A stretch of 64,000 bases of DNA from Candidatus Denitrolinea symbiosum. GTDB taxonomy: Bacteria; Chloroflexota; Anaerolineae; Anaerolineales; Villigracilaceae. The DNA lies in NCBI GenBank assembly GCA_017312345.1, contig BLAA01000001.1, positions 2,604,001 through 2,668,000 on the forward strand, written 5' to 3'. Position 1 is the stretch's first letter; every line of letters begins with the position of its first letter. Below, piece after piece: positions 15,447 through 25,762 of this stretch. Both the position numbers and the translations under genes were made by a program. The notes below the pieces were generated by a model. That model was not told where the DNA came from. It worked only from the letters and a program-made list of their open reading frames with translations, and made no database searches.

Positions 15447-16547
15447 ATGACCACTTCCCGCTTCGACAAACTCTCCGCCTCTCTCTCGACCTCCGGGCTG
15501 GACGCGGCGATTCTCAATCCCGGTCCCACGCTGACGTATCTCACGGGACTGCATTTTCATTTGATGGAGCGTCCCACCGTGCTGTTCTTCGCGTCGGGCA
15601 AGACGCCCGCGCTCGTCCTGCCCGAACTCGAAATGCAAAAAGTGACGGGGCTGGCGATCACGCCGTTCCCGTATGGCGAAAACCCCGCCGAATGGGACGC
15701 GGCCTTCCGCGGCGCGGTCCAATCGCTGGATTTGGACGGGAAGAAAATCGGCGTCGAGACGCGCCAACTGCGGCTGCTCGAATACCAGTTCGTCAAGTCC
15801 GCCGCGCCCGCGGCCGACTTCCCCGACGCGGGCGCGGCGTTGGCCTCGCTCCGGCTGAGGAAGGACGCGGCCGAAGTCGAGAGCATGAGGCGGGCGGCGC
15901 GGATCGCCGAGTCCGCGCTCGAGGCTGTGATCCCCCTCGTCAAAGTCGGGATGACCGAGAAGGAACTCGCCGCCGAGTTGATCGTCCAACTCTTCAAGCA
16001 CGGTTCGGAGCCTGAGTTGCCGTTCGCGCCCATCGTCTCCGCGGGACCGAACAGCGCCAACCCGCACGCTTCGCCCTCCGACCGCAAACTCCAGCGCGGC
16101 GACCTGCTGGTGGTGGACTGGGGCGCGGCCTTCGGCGGTTATATCTCCGACCTGACGCGTACGTTTGCCGTCGGCGAAGTGGACGCGGAGTGCGCGCGGA
16201 TCCACGCGGTCGTGCAGGAGGCGAACGCCGCCGGGCGCGCCGCCGCCAAACCCGGCGTCCCCTGCGCGGAAGTGGACAAAGCCGCGCGCGCCGTCATCGA
16301 GGCGGCGGGCTACGGAAAATTTTTCACCCACCGGACGGGACACGGCATCGGGATGGAGCCGCACGAGGACCCGTACATCCGCGGCGACAATATGCAGATT
16401 CTGGAAGCGGGCATGACGTTCACGATCGAGCCGGGAATTTATCTCCCCAATCGCAACGGCGTCCGCATCGAGGATAATGTGGTCATCACGGATTCGGGCG
16501 TGGACGTGTTGTCCAGCCTGCCGCGGGAGATGAAAACGGTGGAGTGA
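15447..16547 (+). CDS. Xaa-Pro dipeptidase/aminopeptidase (M24B)
   Basis: A 366-residue metallopeptidase with the usual two-domain layout. Metal ligands are visible as Asp in VVDWGAAFGG, Asp in SDLTRTFAVG, His in RTGHGIGMEPHE, Glu in TIEPGIYLP and Glu in RIEDNVVI. The length matches PepQ/YqhT-type enzymes from many bacteria. A GGAGACTCC-like site lies just before the ATG. It is the last plus-strand gene before a strong terminator shared with the convergent sucD gene. Confidence 0.9.
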   Translation: MTTSRFDKLSASLSTSGLDAAILNPGPTLTYLTGLHFHLMERPTVLFFASGKTPALVLPELEMQKVTGLAITPFPYGENPAEWDAAFRGAVQSLDLDGKKIGVETRQLRLLEYQFVKSAAPAADFPDAGAALASLRLRKDAAEVESMRRAARIAESALEAVIPLVKVGMTEKELAAELIVQLFKHGSEPELPFAPIVSAGPNSANPHASPSDRKLQRGDLLVVDWGAAFGGYISDLTRTFAVGEVDAECARIHAVVQEANAAGRAAAKPGVPCAEVDKAARAVIEAAGYGKFFTHRTGHGIGMEPHEDPYIRGDNMQILEAGMTFTIEPGIYLPNRNGVRIEDNVVITDSGVDVLSSLPREMKTVE

Positions 16548-16613
16548 AAATTCTTTTGGACACGGAGCGCGTGGATTTTTCCGCGAATTCATAATCCGTA
16601 CGAGAACTGATAA

Positions 16614-16644
16614 AAAGCCCTCCAGCGTTTGGCCGGAGGGCTTT
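16614..16644. terminator. Bidirectional terminator between the M24 peptidase gene and sucD
   Basis: AAAGCCCTCC pairs with GGAGGGCTTT around an 11-nt loop, between convergent stop codons. Runs of A on the left and T on the right give a U tail in each direction. Confidence 0.8.
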
Positions 16645-16648
16645 GCGT

Positions 16649-17518
16649 TTATTTCTGTTTCAACAGCGTCGCGATCTCTTCGGGGTGTTTGGCGACCTTC
16701 ACGCCCGCGGCTTCGAGCGCCCGGACTTTGTCCGCCGCGGTTCCCGCGCCGCCTTCGATGATGGCCCCGGCGTGTCCCATGCGCTTGCCGGGAGGGGCGG
16801 TCTGCCCGGCGATGAACGAGACTACCGGCTTGGTCATTTTCTTCGAGATGAACTCCGCCGCTTTTTCCTCGTCCGTGCCGCCGATCTCGCCGATCAACAT
16901 CACCTTTTCGGTCTGCGGATCGTATTCGAACATCTCCAGCACGTCAATGAAATTCGTCCCGTTGACCGGGTCGCCGCCGATGCCTACGCAGGTGGACGCG
17001 CCCAGCCCGACGTTTTTCATGGCGTACAGCACTTCGTAGGTCAACGTGCCGGAGCGCGAGACGACGCCCACGTTGCCGGGGATGGCGATATTGCCGGGGA
17101 TGATGCCCACTTTCGACGCGCCCGGGGTCAACATACCGGGGCAGTTCGGGCCGACGAGGCGGACGCGCTTCTGGTCGAGGTAGTTGCGGACGCGCATCAT
17201 ATCCTGCACGCTCACTCCCTCGGTGATGCAGACGATGAGCGGGATGCCGGCGTCCGCCGCCTCGTACATCGCGTCGGGCGCGAACCGCGCGGGGACGAAG
17301 ATGACGGTACAGTTGGCGTCGGTCGCGTCCGCCGCCAGTTTGACCGAGTCGAATACGGGGATCTTGCCGTCCAGCGCCCATTCGCCGCCCTTGCCGGGCG
17401 TCACCCCGCCGACGATGTTCGTCCCGTAGGCGAACATCTGCGCGGTGTGGAACATGCCCTCGTTGCCGGTGATGCCCTGCACGATCAGGCGGGTGTTCTT
17501 ATCAATGAGTATGCTCAT
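16649..17518 (-). CDS. sucD: Succinyl-CoA ligase, alpha subunit
   Basis: Forms the heterotetrameric succinyl-CoA synthetase with SucC, interconverting succinyl-CoA and succinate with ATP or GTP. The 289-residue protein has an N-terminal CoA-binding domain ([14 protein letters not shown]), the [12 protein letters not shown] block and the phospho-histidine loop [15 protein letters not shown]. It is full length. AGAGGAAAA precedes the ATG. It lies downstream of sucC, separated by a 102-bp repeat-bearing spacer, giving the usual sucC-sucD order. Confidence 0.95.
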   Translation of the reverse strand: MSILIDKNTRLIVQGITGNEGMFHTAQMFAYGTNIVGGVTPGKGGEWALDGKIPVFDSVKLAADATDANCTVIFVPARFAPDAMYEAADAGIPLIVCITEGVSVQDMMRVRNYLDQKRVRLVGPNCPGMLTPGASKVGIIPGNIAIPGNVGVVSRSGTLTYEVLYAMKNVGLGASTCVGIGGDPVNGTNFIDVLEMFEYDPQTEKVMLIGEIGGTDEEKAAEFISKKMTKPVVSFIAGQTAPPGKRMGHAGAIIEGGAGTAADKVRALEAAGVKVAKHPEEIATLLKQK

Positions 17519-17551
17519 AATTTTGTTTTCCTCTCATTGGGGCGAAAGTTG

Positions 17552-17616
17552 GGGCAGACCTGTGTCTGCCCTGGGCGAACACGCAGGTTCGCCCCTACAC
17601 GCAGGTTCGCCCCTAC
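17552..17616. repeat. Nested hairpins and an 18-bp tandem duplication between sucC and sucD
   Basis: GGGCAGAC/GTCTGCCC (17552-17571) and GGGCGAAC/GTTCGCCC (17573-17594) form two perfect 8-bp stems. The 18-bp unit ACGCAGGTTCGCCCCTAC occurs twice in tandem (17581-17598 and 17599-17616). It may tune the sucC:sucD message ratio; that is inferred. Confidence 0.7.
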
Positions 17617-17620
17617 GATA

Positions 17621-18751
17621 TTATTTCGCGGCTTTCACGGCCTTCTGCGCGGCGTCGGCCAGGGTTTCGGCGGTGATCATCTTCGCCTTTTCGAGGAGAT
17701 GACGTCCCTCCTCGGCGTTCGTGCCGACGAGACGCACCACCATCGGCGTCTTCGGTTTGACCTCGTCCATCGCGGCCAGGATGCCCCTGGCGACCTCGTC
17801 GCAGCGGGTGATGCCGCCGAAGATGTTGAACAGCACGGCTTTGACGTTCGGGTCGGTGAGGATGATGCGCATGGCTGCGGCCACTTTGTCTGCGCTGGCG
17901 CCGCCGCCGATGTCGAGGAAGTTGGCGGGTTCGCCGCCGAAGAGTTTGATCACGTCCATGCTGGTCATGGCGAGGCCCGCGCCGTTGACCATGCAGCCGA
18001 TGCTGCCGTCCAGTTTGATGTAGGAGAGACCGTATTTGCGCGCCTCGGTTTCGGCGGGGGCTTCTTCGTCAATGTCGCGCAGTTCGGCCAGTTCGGGATG
18101 GCGGAACAGGGCGTTGTCGTCAATCAACATCTTGCCGTCGAGCGCGACTAGTTTTCCGTCCTTGTTGATGATCAGCGGGTTGATCTCAGCCAGGGTGGCG
18201 TCGTTTTCGCTGTAGGCCTTCCACAGGGCCAGGGCAATGGCGTTGAAGTCGCGCCAGAGTTCGCGCGGCAGGTCTATGCCCGCGGCGATGTCGCGCGTCT
18301 GATAGTCTCTCAGGCCGAGCAGCGGGTCAATGTGGACTTTGATGATCTTCTCGGGCGTCTCGCGCGCCACCTCTTCGATCTCCACGCCGCCCGCGGCGGA
18401 GGCCATCATCACCGGCTTGCGCGCGGCGCGGTCGTTGGTGATGCCGAGGTAGATCTCGGTCTCGATGGAGGCGGCCTCGTCCACCAGCACTTTGCGGACG
18501 GGGAGTCCTTTGATCTCCATTTTCAGGATTTGCGCGGCGAACTGCTCCGCTTCTTCCGGGCTTTTGGCGACTTTCACGCCGCCGGCTTTGCCGCGTCCGC
18601 CTACCAGCACCTGGGCTTTGATGACGGCGCGTCCGCCGAGTTCCTGGGCGGTCCGCCTCGCTTCTTCCGCGTTGGCCGCCACCCGTCCTTTGGGGATGGG
18701 GATTCCATATTTGGAGAAGATCAGTTTGGATTGGTATTCGTGGAGTTTCAT
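17621..18751 (-). CDS. sucC: Succinyl-CoA ligase, beta subunit
   Basis: The ATP-grasp subunit of succinyl-CoA synthetase. The 376-residue protein begins [20 protein letters not shown] and has the nucleotide-binding [18 protein letters not shown]. The C-terminal domain shows [20 protein letters not shown] and [15 protein letters not shown]. It is full length with a GGAGACGCC site before the ATG. The gene follows the Agl23-like gene on the same strand after a hairpin, and heads the sucCD unit. Confidence 0.95.
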   Translation of the reverse strand: MKLHEYQSKLIFSKYGIPIPKGRVAANAEEARRTAQELGGRAVIKAQVLVGGRGKAGGVKVAKSPEEAEQFAAQILKMEIKGLPVRKVLVDEAASIETEIYLGITNDRAARKPVMMASAAGGVEIEEVARETPEKIIKVHIDPLLGLRDYQTRDIAAGIDLPRELWRDFNAIALALWKAYSENDATLAEINPLIINKDGKLVALDGKMLIDDNALFRHPELAELRDIDEEAPAETEARKYGLSYIKLDGSIGCMVNGAGLAMTSMDVIKLFGGEPANFLDIGGGASADKVAAAMRIILTDPNVKAVLFNIFGGITRCDEVARGILAAMDEVKPKTPMVVRLVGTNAEEGRHLLEKAKMITAETLADAAQKAVKAAK

Positions 18752-18785
18752 GGCGTCTCCGGTTGAATGGATTTGAATTGAGTCG

Positions 18786-18818
18786 ACGCGGCGGGTTTCT
18801 GGAGGAAGCCCGCCGCGT
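18786..18818 (-). terminator. Stem-loop between the Agl23-like gene and sucC
   Basis: ACGCGGCGGG and CCCGCCGCGT form a 10-bp GC-rich stem 5 nt beyond the stop codon of the long membrane-protein gene. A T tract is lacking, so it may be a weak terminator. Confidence 0.45.
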
Positions 18819-18823
18819 GGTTG

Positions 18824-21800
18824 CTATGGCAGGGTGAAGCGCATGACGCGCTGGTTGCCGGCGTCGGTCACCCAGACGCGGCCGGCCGCGTCCACCGCCA
18901 CGCCGGCCGCCAGTCCGAACTGGTCGAGTTCGAAGCCGTAGTCGCCCCAGGCGCGGATGAAGAGTCCGCTTGAGTCGAATTCGAGGACGCGGTAGCCTTC
19001 GGGGTCGGTCACGAAGACGTGGCCCGCGGCGTCCACCGCGATGAGCGGTTTGTTTTCCAGCGATTGCCCGGACCAGCCGTTTACGTCCCACTGCATGGTG
19101 GGGATGAAGTCGAGGCCGTTCGCGGTGGGGGTGAAGGCCTGGACGCGCTGGTTCCATGTGTCGGCGACGTAGACGACGCCGTTGGGCGCGACGGCCACGC
19201 CGACGGGTTCGTCGAACTGACCGGCGTCGAGTCCCGCTTCGCCGAAGCGGGCGACGGGTTTCCCGTTGGAGTCGAACACGAGGATGCGTTTGTTGCCCGT
19301 GTCGGCCACGTAGACGCGTCCCCGCGCGTCGACCGCGATGCCGCGCGGTCCCCAGAAGGTGTCCGCTTCTTCGGCCGAGCCGTATCTCCCAAAGGCGGAG
19401 AGGAATTTCCCTTCGCCGGTGAATTTCAGGACGCGGGCGTTCCAGGTGTCGGTCACGTAGACGGAGCCGTCTGGCCCGACGGCCACGCCCCACGGTTCGC
19501 AGAACGTGTCGAACGGGATGTCGGCCGGGGGATTTGCCGTCGAGTATGGGCAGCCCGGCGAGACTTTGCCCCAGCTGCCGAGGAATTTCCCTTCCGCGTC
19601 GAAGCGCAGGACGCGGTGGTTGCGCGAGTCGGCCACGTAGAACGTCCCGTCCGGCGCGAAGGAGAGGGCGCGCGGCGCGTTCATGGGCGAAGGCAGGCCG
19701 GATGAGTCGACGACGAGGTCGGCGGAGAGGCGGATGGTGTTGGCCGCGTACGGGTCTACTTCCGCGACGGTTTGGGTCGGGCCGACGCCGTAGTTCCAGA
19801 TCTGTTCGGCGATGTCCTTGCGGATGTAGAGCCGCATCTGGTCGGAGGGGACCCAGCCTTCGAGCGTGTAGGAGGCCGGGTCGTAGTAGGGATTGTAGGG
19901 CGCGACGGCCTGTGAATAACGGCTGTATTCGCGGTTGAGCCAGATATCCCAAATGCCGGCGCGCAGGTTGGCGTCGTTGGCGACGTTGCAGACGCGCGAG
20001 AAATCTTTGCTTTTGAAGAGTTGGAGGAATCCCAGCAGGCCGCGGCAGGAGTAATCGTCGGGGAAGGGCTGGTCTGGTTCGCGGTCGGCGACCAACCCGA
20101 AGTAGTCCTGGTTGGGCCACCACATGCGGGTGTAGTCGTAGCGGTAATAGCCGGGACCGAGGGCCGCCTCGATCTTGTCGAAGTTTTTCTGGTCCACGAT
20201 GACGAAGACTGAATCGCGCAGGGCGCGGGTGGGCGTATCGAAGGAGCGCTGGTTGGTGTAGTCGCGCAAATACCAGACTATCGGCCATGAGACGCCGGTG
20301 TCGGGCGCGGAGGCGTCATAGGACAGGGCCAGTCCCATCCCGCCGGTGGTGCGCTGCGAGATTTCCCGGGCCTGCGCCATCACTTGTTTAACTCCGCTCG
20401 CGCCGTGCGCGTAGACGAGGTATTCGGTGGCCTGGTCGTATGTGATGTAGGAGGCGCGGAAGGAGGCCCGCATGGTCAGCGCGGCCAGTAACGCGAAGAA
20501 GGTCAGCGCGAAGACGCGGAGGATCTGTTTGGGACTCCAGCCGTTGAGCAGACGGGCGAGTCCTGCCGCCGAGGCGAGGGTGGCGATGGCTGGCAGGAGG
20601 AAGTTCCCTGTGGCTTGCAGGCTGGCGAGGTCTTTGCCGCGGAAGGGAGGATTCGGCCCGAGGAGCGCGAGCAGGCTCATGGTCAGGCTGGAGGCGAAGA
20701 CGACGAGGAGCGCGAGGACGGTCCACAGATGGCGTTTGCGGAGGGCATCCCAGTCCACGGCCTCGATCGCATGTCCGAGCGCCCAGCCTGTGACGAGGAT
20801 CATCGGCAGCGCGATGTGGTAAGTGAGCCAGGGCATTTTCTCGCCCGCGTAACTGAAGGCGGCCAGGCTGGCGAGACTCCACCAGACCAGCAGCGTGAAG
20901 GTGTTGGCGAAGTTGCTTTCCTCGGTCGTGAGCGGCTCGGGGTTTTCCTCGGCGACGACGCGGATCTTGCGCCGCAGGCCGAGGATGAGGGCCAGGACGA
21001 GTCCCAGCGCGGGGAGGAATTCGTAGACGGGAATTTGGATGAGGATGTAGAAGTACCAGGGCTGGCTGCCGCGCTCCACGCCTTGCTGGACGAGCCAGTA
21101 ACCGAGCGAGCCGATGAGACCGGTGAACAGCCCCGCGACGTTGGTGAAGAAGGCGGTGTAAAGGACGACGAACGGCGCCCAGAATAAAAGCGCCATTTTC
21201 CACCAGACTTCGCGGTTCCACCATAAGCCAATGGCGATGGAAAGGAGAAAAACAGGGATGATGAAGACGCCGAGGCGGAGGAGTTCCGGCGTCGTCAGCG
21301 CGTTGACTTCCTCGGGCGTGGTCGGGATGGGCCAGTTTGCCAGCTTCAGGAGGAAGGGCGTCAGCATGGGCAGGACGAGCGTCCCGATGACGATCAGCAG
21401 GTCGAAGGAGCGTTCGGCGCGCAGTCTTTCCCAGGTGTAGCCGGCGACGAGGAAGTACGCGGCGGCGATCAGGGCGGCCAGCGCGGCGAAGATCAGGATG
21501 GAGGCGGCGGAGATCCCGCCAGCGGGCGCGGCGAGCGGCGACGCGGCCCCCGTCGGGTTGGCGGGCGCGGCGGTTTCGGCGGCGGTGATCGTCCCGGGAT
21601 GGCGGCTGGCGAGGGCGAATCCCATTCCCGCGGCGAGCAGCAGGATGGCGATGGCGAGGGCGATGATAAAGCCCCGGTATTTGTTTTCCCGTCCATCCCA
21701 GGGTTGGCGCGTGACGCGGGCGATGAAGTAGATCGCCAGGAAGAGCAGCGCCTGCGCGGCGTAGATGAAGGCCGTCTCTTTGGAGGTGAAGTGCAGGAGC

Positions 21801-22330
21801 AGCGCGGCGGAGAGCATGTAAATATATTTCTTCTCGCCCGCTTCGAGGTAGCGCAGCAGGACGTACAGCATGACGATGCCGGAGAAACCGGCAAAGGCTT
21901 CGTTGCGGACGTAGCGCCCGTAGTAGAGCATGTAGGGCGAGACGACGAGCAGGAAGCCCGCCACGAGCGCGCCGGCGCGCCCGAGGTAACGCCGCCAGTA
22001 CCAGACCATCCATACGGTGGCGATGCTGAACAGGACGGCGGGGATGCGCGCGGTGAAGTCGCTGACGCCGAAGAGGTAGTAGGTCAACGCGATGATGTGG
22101 AACTGGAACGGGCCGTGCATCATCGGCGAGTGCTGGTAGCCCTGTCCCTTGTAGAGCAGGTACGAGAAATAGGTGTGCAGGGACTCGTCGTGGCTCATCA
22201 CGCGCGCTTCGAGGTCGAAGAAGCGCGTCACGATGGCGGCGACAACGATCAGCGCGAAGACCAGCGTCTCGTTGGTGACGGCGGGAAGGGACGGGTGAAT
22301 GGGGCGGTCGAGCCAGCGTTTGGTTTCCAT
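18824..22330 (-). CDS. Agl23-like polytopic membrane protein (TIGR03663 type) fused to C-terminal NHL repeats
   Basis: An 1168-residue protein. The N-terminal ~600 residues are a GT39/PMT-like membrane domain. The first extracytoplasmic loop carries the acidic motif MSHDESLHTYFSYLL, and MMHGPFQFH follows; both are typical of the Agl23 family found near archaeal and chloroflexal glycosylation genes. At least ten membrane spans are visible. The C-terminal ~350 residues contain five to six NHL-type repeats (for example GTFYVADSRNHRVLRFD and GVVYVADTWNQRVQAF) that should form a beta-propeller outside the membrane. A TATAAT box lies 9 nt before the ATG with no Shine-Dalgarno. A role in surface glycosylation is inferred. 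Confidence 0.8.
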   Translation of the reverse strand: METKRWLDRPIHPSLPAVTNETLVFALIVVAAIVTRFFDLEARVMSHDESLHTYFSYLLYKGQGYQHSPMMHGPFQFHIIALTYYLFGVSDFTARIPAVLFSIATVWMVWYWRRYLGRAGALVAGFLLVVSPYMLYYGRYVRNEAFAGFSGIVMLYVLLRYLEAGEKKYIYMLSAALLLHFTSKETAFIYAAQALLFLAIYFIARVTRQPWDGRENKYRGFIIALAIAILLLAAGMGFALASRHPGTITAAETAAPANPTGAASPLAAPAGGISAASILIFAALAALIAAAYFLVAGYTWERLRAERSFDLLIVIGTLVLPMLTPFLLKLANWPIPTTPEEVNALTTPELLRLGVFIIPVFLLSIAIGLWWNREVWWKMALLFWAPFVVLYTAFFTNVAGLFTGLIGSLGYWLVQQGVERGSQPWYFYILIQIPVYEFLPALGLVLALILGLRRKIRVVAEENPEPLTTEESNFANTFTLLVWWSLASLAAFSYAGEKMPWLTYHIALPMILVTGWALGHAIEAVDWDALRKRHLWTVLALLVVFASSLTMSLLALLGPNPPFRGKDLASLQATGNFLLPAIATLASAAGLARLLNGWSPKQILRVFALTFFALLAALTMRASFRASYITYDQATEYLVYAHGASGVKQVMAQAREISQRTTGGMGLALSYDASAPDTGVSWPIVWYLRDYTNQRSFDTPTRALRDSVFVIVDQKNFDKIEAALGPGYYRYDYTRMWWPNQDYFGLVADREPDQPFPDDYSCRGLLGFLQLFKSKDFSRVCNVANDANLRAGIWDIWLNREYSRYSQAVAPYNPYYDPASYTLEGWVPSDQMRLYIRKDIAEQIWNYGVGPTQTVAEVDPYAANTIRLSADLVVDSSGLPSPMNAPRALSFAPDGTFYVADSRNHRVLRFDAEGKFLGSWGKVSPGCPYSTANPPADIPFDTFCEPWGVAVGPDGSVYVTDTWNARVLKFTGEGKFLSAFGRYGSAEEADTFWGPRGIAVDARGRVYVADTGNKRILVFDSNGKPVARFGEAGLDAGQFDEPVGVAVAPNGVVYVADTWNQRVQAFTPTANGLDFIPTMQWDVNGWSGQSLENKPLIAVDAAGHVFVTDPEGYRVLEFDSSGLFIRAWGDYGFELDQFGLAAGVAVDAAGRVWVTDAGNQRVMRFTLP

Positions 22331-22340
22331 AGATGTCCGA

Positions 22341-23381
<1,041 letters not shown>

Positions 23382-23390
23382 GCGGACGGG

Positions 23391-23396
23391 ATTGTA
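23391..23396 (-). promoter_or_regulatory. -10 box (TACAAT) of rlmN, 9 nt before the start codon
   Basis: The minus strand reads TACAAT, then CCCGTCCGC, then ATG. This is the same geometry as the tatD and Agl23-like genes. Confidence 0.45.
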
Positions 23397-23407
23397 TCAT
23401 TTAATCG

Positions 23408-23434
23408 CACAGCCTCGCGCTGGGCGAGGCTGTG
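23408..23434 (-). terminator. 11-bp stem-loop after the helix-hairpin-helix protein gene
   Basis: CACAGCCTCGC pairs perfectly with GCGAGGCTGTG around a 5-nt loop, 10 nt past the stop codon. There is no T tract. It also lies just upstream of the rlmN promoter. Confidence 0.5.
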
Positions 23435-23443
23435 TCTGGCGGT

Positions 23444-23848
23444 TTAGTATTCCACTGCCCGCGGCAGCGATTTGGCGGCTTTGATCCAGCCTTCCACCAT
23501 TTCGACGGACGGCATACGGCGGACGAGTTTCTTCCGCTCATTGGCCTCGAGCATGGCGGCGCGCAGGTTGTCGGCGCGGCGCTTCGAGAGTTCCACTACC
23601 GTGTCTACGCCGGCGTTTTCGAGCAGGTCGCTGTATTCCTCCCCGAGGCCGGGGACGCGGAACAGGTCGGCGCGGTTGACCCATTCCAGGATCAGCGCCT
23701 CGGAAATTCCAGCCTCAATAGAAAGGGCTTTGCGGCCTTTGACCGCGCCGCCTTTTTCAAGCAGGGCTTCGACGGAGCGGACGCCCGCGCGCCCCAGTTT
23801 TTCGGCATTCTTTGGTCCGATGCCTTCGATTGCGATAAGCGATGTCAT
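23444..23848 (-). CDS. Helix-hairpin-helix protein (DUF4332-like)
   Basis: A 134-residue protein with two helix-hairpin-helix units: IEGIGPKNAEKLGRAGV (residues 6-22) and VPGLGEEYSDLLENAGV (about 64-80). These GxGxxxAxxL modules resemble DUF4332, whose members are thought to bind DNA or act as adaptors. The function is otherwise unknown. The ATG at 23848 has AAAGGAG 6 nt before it; longer upstream frame is AT-rich and unlikely. The gene stands alone, divergent from the lipoprotein gene. Confidence 0.78.
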   Translation of the reverse strand: MTSLIAIEGIGPKNAEKLGRAGVRSVEALLEKGGAVKGRKALSIEAGISEALILEWVNRADLFRVPGLGEEYSDLLENAGVDTVVELSKRRADNLRAAMLEANERKKLVRRMPSVEMVEGWIKAAKSLPRAVEY

Positions 23849-24046
23849 GTCGACTCCTTTAATATATGATGGCTGTATTATATGTGCGTATGGGCAATCT
23901 TTCAATAGACTCTTGCGGAGACAAAATTCCCAGCCGCGAATTTTGGGGAGCGCGCGGAAAAACCCGCGCGCTCCGCGTCCGAATTTGTGTTTAGCCTGCC
24001 GCCGTTAGCGCTTTCCGTCCGTGGAACTTCCCGTCCGCGAACACGT

Positions 24047-24052
24047 TATAAT
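24047..24052 (+). promoter_or_regulatory. -10 box (TATAAT) of the NBR1-domain lipoprotein gene
   Basis: TATAAT lies 27 nt before the ATG, leaving a leader that includes GGAGGAAG. This is the conventional layout, unlike the leaderless genes nearby. Confidence 0.55.
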
Positions 24053-24079
24053 GTTACGAAATCGAAATTGGAGGAAGTA

Positions 24080-24757
24080 ATGACCAAACCCAAAAATCTC
24101 TGGCTGCCTGTGTTGATCGTCCTCGCGCTGACGCTTTCGGCGTGCGGGGGCAAATCCAAGGAGCCGACTCCCACGCCCGTTGACCCGAACCTGATCGCGG
24201 CGCAGGCCATCGCGACCTTCGCCATGGGCCTGACCCAGACCGCGCTCGCCAACCCGACCGAAACTCCCACGCTCACTCTTACCCCGACCGAGATGCCCAC
24301 CTTCGCGCCGCTCAGCACCAACACGCCGGCCGTCGCCCCGACGAGTTCGTGCGACGTGTCGCTTTTCATTGCGGACGTCACCGTCCCTGACGGGACGCCC
24401 GTGGCGCCCGGCCAGGCGGTTGATAAAACGTGGCGCATTCAAAACGGCGGCACCTGCACTTGGACGGCTACTTATAAAGCGGTGTTCACCGGCGTCGGCA
24501 ACGGCGGACCTATGGGCGGCGCGACCACCCCGATCGGAAAGACGGTCAAGCCGGGCGAATCGATTGAAATTACCATCCATTTCGTCGCGCCAACCACTCC
24601 GGGCGATTACACCAGTTGGTGGAAACTGCAAAACGACGCGGGCGCTTTCTTTGGCACACCGCTCTCGGTTGCCATCAAAGTGGTCGGTTCGGCCCCGGCC
24701 GCGACGGCTGCTCCCACGGAAGAGCCAACGGAAGCTCCGACAACCCAAGAGCCGTAA
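24080..24757 (+). CDS. Lipoprotein with an NBR1-like Ig domain
   Basis: A 225-residue exported lipoprotein. A type II signal peptide ends at the lipobox LSAC (about residue 20). It is followed by a Pro/Thr-rich linker (residues 25-90, many TPT and PTE units) and one immunoglobulin-like domain of the NBR1 'FW' type. The domain is recognised by DKTWRIQNGGTCTW, the PGESIEITIHFVAP stretch and DYTSWWKLQND. A Thr/Pro/Glu-rich tail closes the protein. Such domains are common in Chloroflexota envelope proteins; the ligand is unknown. A GGAGGAAG site precedes the ATG and a strong terminator follows. Confidence 0.85.
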   Translation: MTKPKNLWLPVLIVLALTLSACGGKSKEPTPTPVDPNLIAAQAIATFAMGLTQTALANPTETPTLTLTPTEMPTFAPLSTNTPAVAPTSSCDVSLFIADVTVPDGTPVAPGQAVDKTWRIQNGGTCTWTATYKAVFTGVGNGGPMGGATTPIGKTVKPGESIEITIHFVAPTTPGDYTSWWKLQNDAGAFFGTPLSVAIKVVGSAPAATAAPTEEPTEAPTTQEP

Positions 24758-24805
24758 TTACCATGAGACCTGCCGAAAGCGGGTCGCGTGATGCGAATGA
24801 AGAGG

Positions 24806-24834
24806 AATCCCGAAGTTTTACTTCGGGATTTTTT
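24806..24834 (+). terminator. Intrinsic terminator of the lipoprotein gene
   Basis: AATCCCGAAG and CTTCGGGATT form a 10-bp stem around TTTTA, followed by a T run. A second short hairpin (CGAAAG...CTTTCG, 24847-24863) lies between it and the convergent HAD gene. Confidence 0.85.
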
Positions 24835-24875
24835 CTGCCGTCGTCCGAAAGCGGAACTTTCGAATTCCTTTGTCT

Positions 24876-25658
24876 CTATTTCACCAACGCTTCCAGATCC
24901 TGGACGATGAGGCTGGGCGCGGGAACCCAGGCCTCGGCCTGCTCCCGCGCGCTGACGCCGCTCAGCACGAGCGCGGTCGGGCATCCCACCGCCTGCCCCG
25001 CGGCGATGTCTGTCTCGAGGCGGTCGCCGACGACGAGCGTTTCTTCTTTTTTCGTCCCCAGCCGTTCCAGCGCCATCTCCATCAAAAAGGGATGGGGCTT
25101 GCCCGCGTAGACGGGTTCGACTCCCGTCGCTGTGACGATGACCGAGATCCACGCGCCCGCGCCGGGGATTTCCCCGCGCGGGGTGGGGAAGGTCTTGTCG
25201 GGGTTGGTCGCGAAAAACGGGATTCCGCGCCGCGCCAGCAGGGCCGCTTCGCGCATCTTGTCGAAGTTGATCTCACGGTCGATCCCCATGACGAGGGCCC
25301 GCGCCGACTCGGCTTTATCCACAGAGAGGATCTCGTATCCGCGTTCCCGCAGCGCGGCTGTGACGCCGGTCCCGCCGACGACGAAAACGGGCGCGCCGTC
25401 GGGGATCCGTCCCTGGAGCAATTGCGCCGTCCCCAGCGCCGAAGTGAGGACCTGGCGCGGCTCCACGTCCACGCCGAAGCCGGCTAACTTTTGGACGTAT
25501 TCTTCGGGGGTTTTTGTCCCGTTGTTGGTGGCGAAGACGAATTTCCAGCCGCGCTCGCGGATGCGCGCGAAGATCCGCGGCAGGTCGCCGATGGGAGAAT
25601 TGTCCCGCCAGAGCACGCCGTCCATGTCGAGGATGAGGGATTGAATGGTGTTGAGCAT
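24876..25658 (-). CDS. HAD-superfamily hydrolase (NagD / 4-nitrophenylphosphatase-like)
   Basis: A 260-residue HAD-IIA phosphatase. The catalytic loop LDMDGVLW (nucleophile Asp and acid/base Asp) starts at about residue 10. FATNNGTKTPEEYVQKL is motif II with its cap insertion, and GKPHPFLMEMAL and VVGDRLETDIAAG are motifs III and IV. Family members dephosphorylate small phosphoesters; the physiological substrate is not evident. The ATG at 25658 is 7 nt after a TATAAT box (25666-25671) and no Shine-Dalgarno is present. Confidence 0.87.
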   Translation of the reverse strand: MLNTIQSLILDMDGVLWRDNSPIGDLPRIFARIRERGWKFVFATNNGTKTPEEYVQKLAGFGVDVEPRQVLTSALGTAQLLQGRIPDGAPVFVVGGTGVTAALRERGYEILSVDKAESARALVMGIDREINFDKMREAALLARRGIPFFATNPDKTFPTPRGEIPGAGAWISVIVTATGVEPVYAGKPHPFLMEMALERLGTKKEETLVVGDRLETDIAAGQAVGCPTALVLSGVSAREQAEAWVPAPSLIVQDLEALVK

Positions 25659-25665
25659 GACTGGG

Positions 25666-25671
25666 ATTATA
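25666..25671 (-). promoter_or_regulatory. -10 box (TATAAT) of the HAD gene, 7 nt before the start codon
   Basis: The minus strand reads TATAATCCCAGTCATG. A start site about 7 nt downstream would place the ATG at the 5' end of the message. Confidence 0.6.
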
Positions 25672-25695
25672 CCGTCATCAACCTCGAAGGAATAC

Positions 25696-25725
25696 AAAAA
25701 GCCCGCCGAGAAATCGGCGGGCTTT
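25696..25725 (-). terminator. Intrinsic terminator of the repeat surface-protein gene
   Basis: On the minus strand GCCCGCCGA and TCGGCGGGC form a perfect 9-bp stem around TTTC, followed by TTTTTG. It lies 37 nt past the stop codon. A near copy terminates clpP. Confidence 0.88.
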
Positions 25726-25762
25726 ACAAACTTACCAACTTGTCAATCTATCGGCCATGTCC

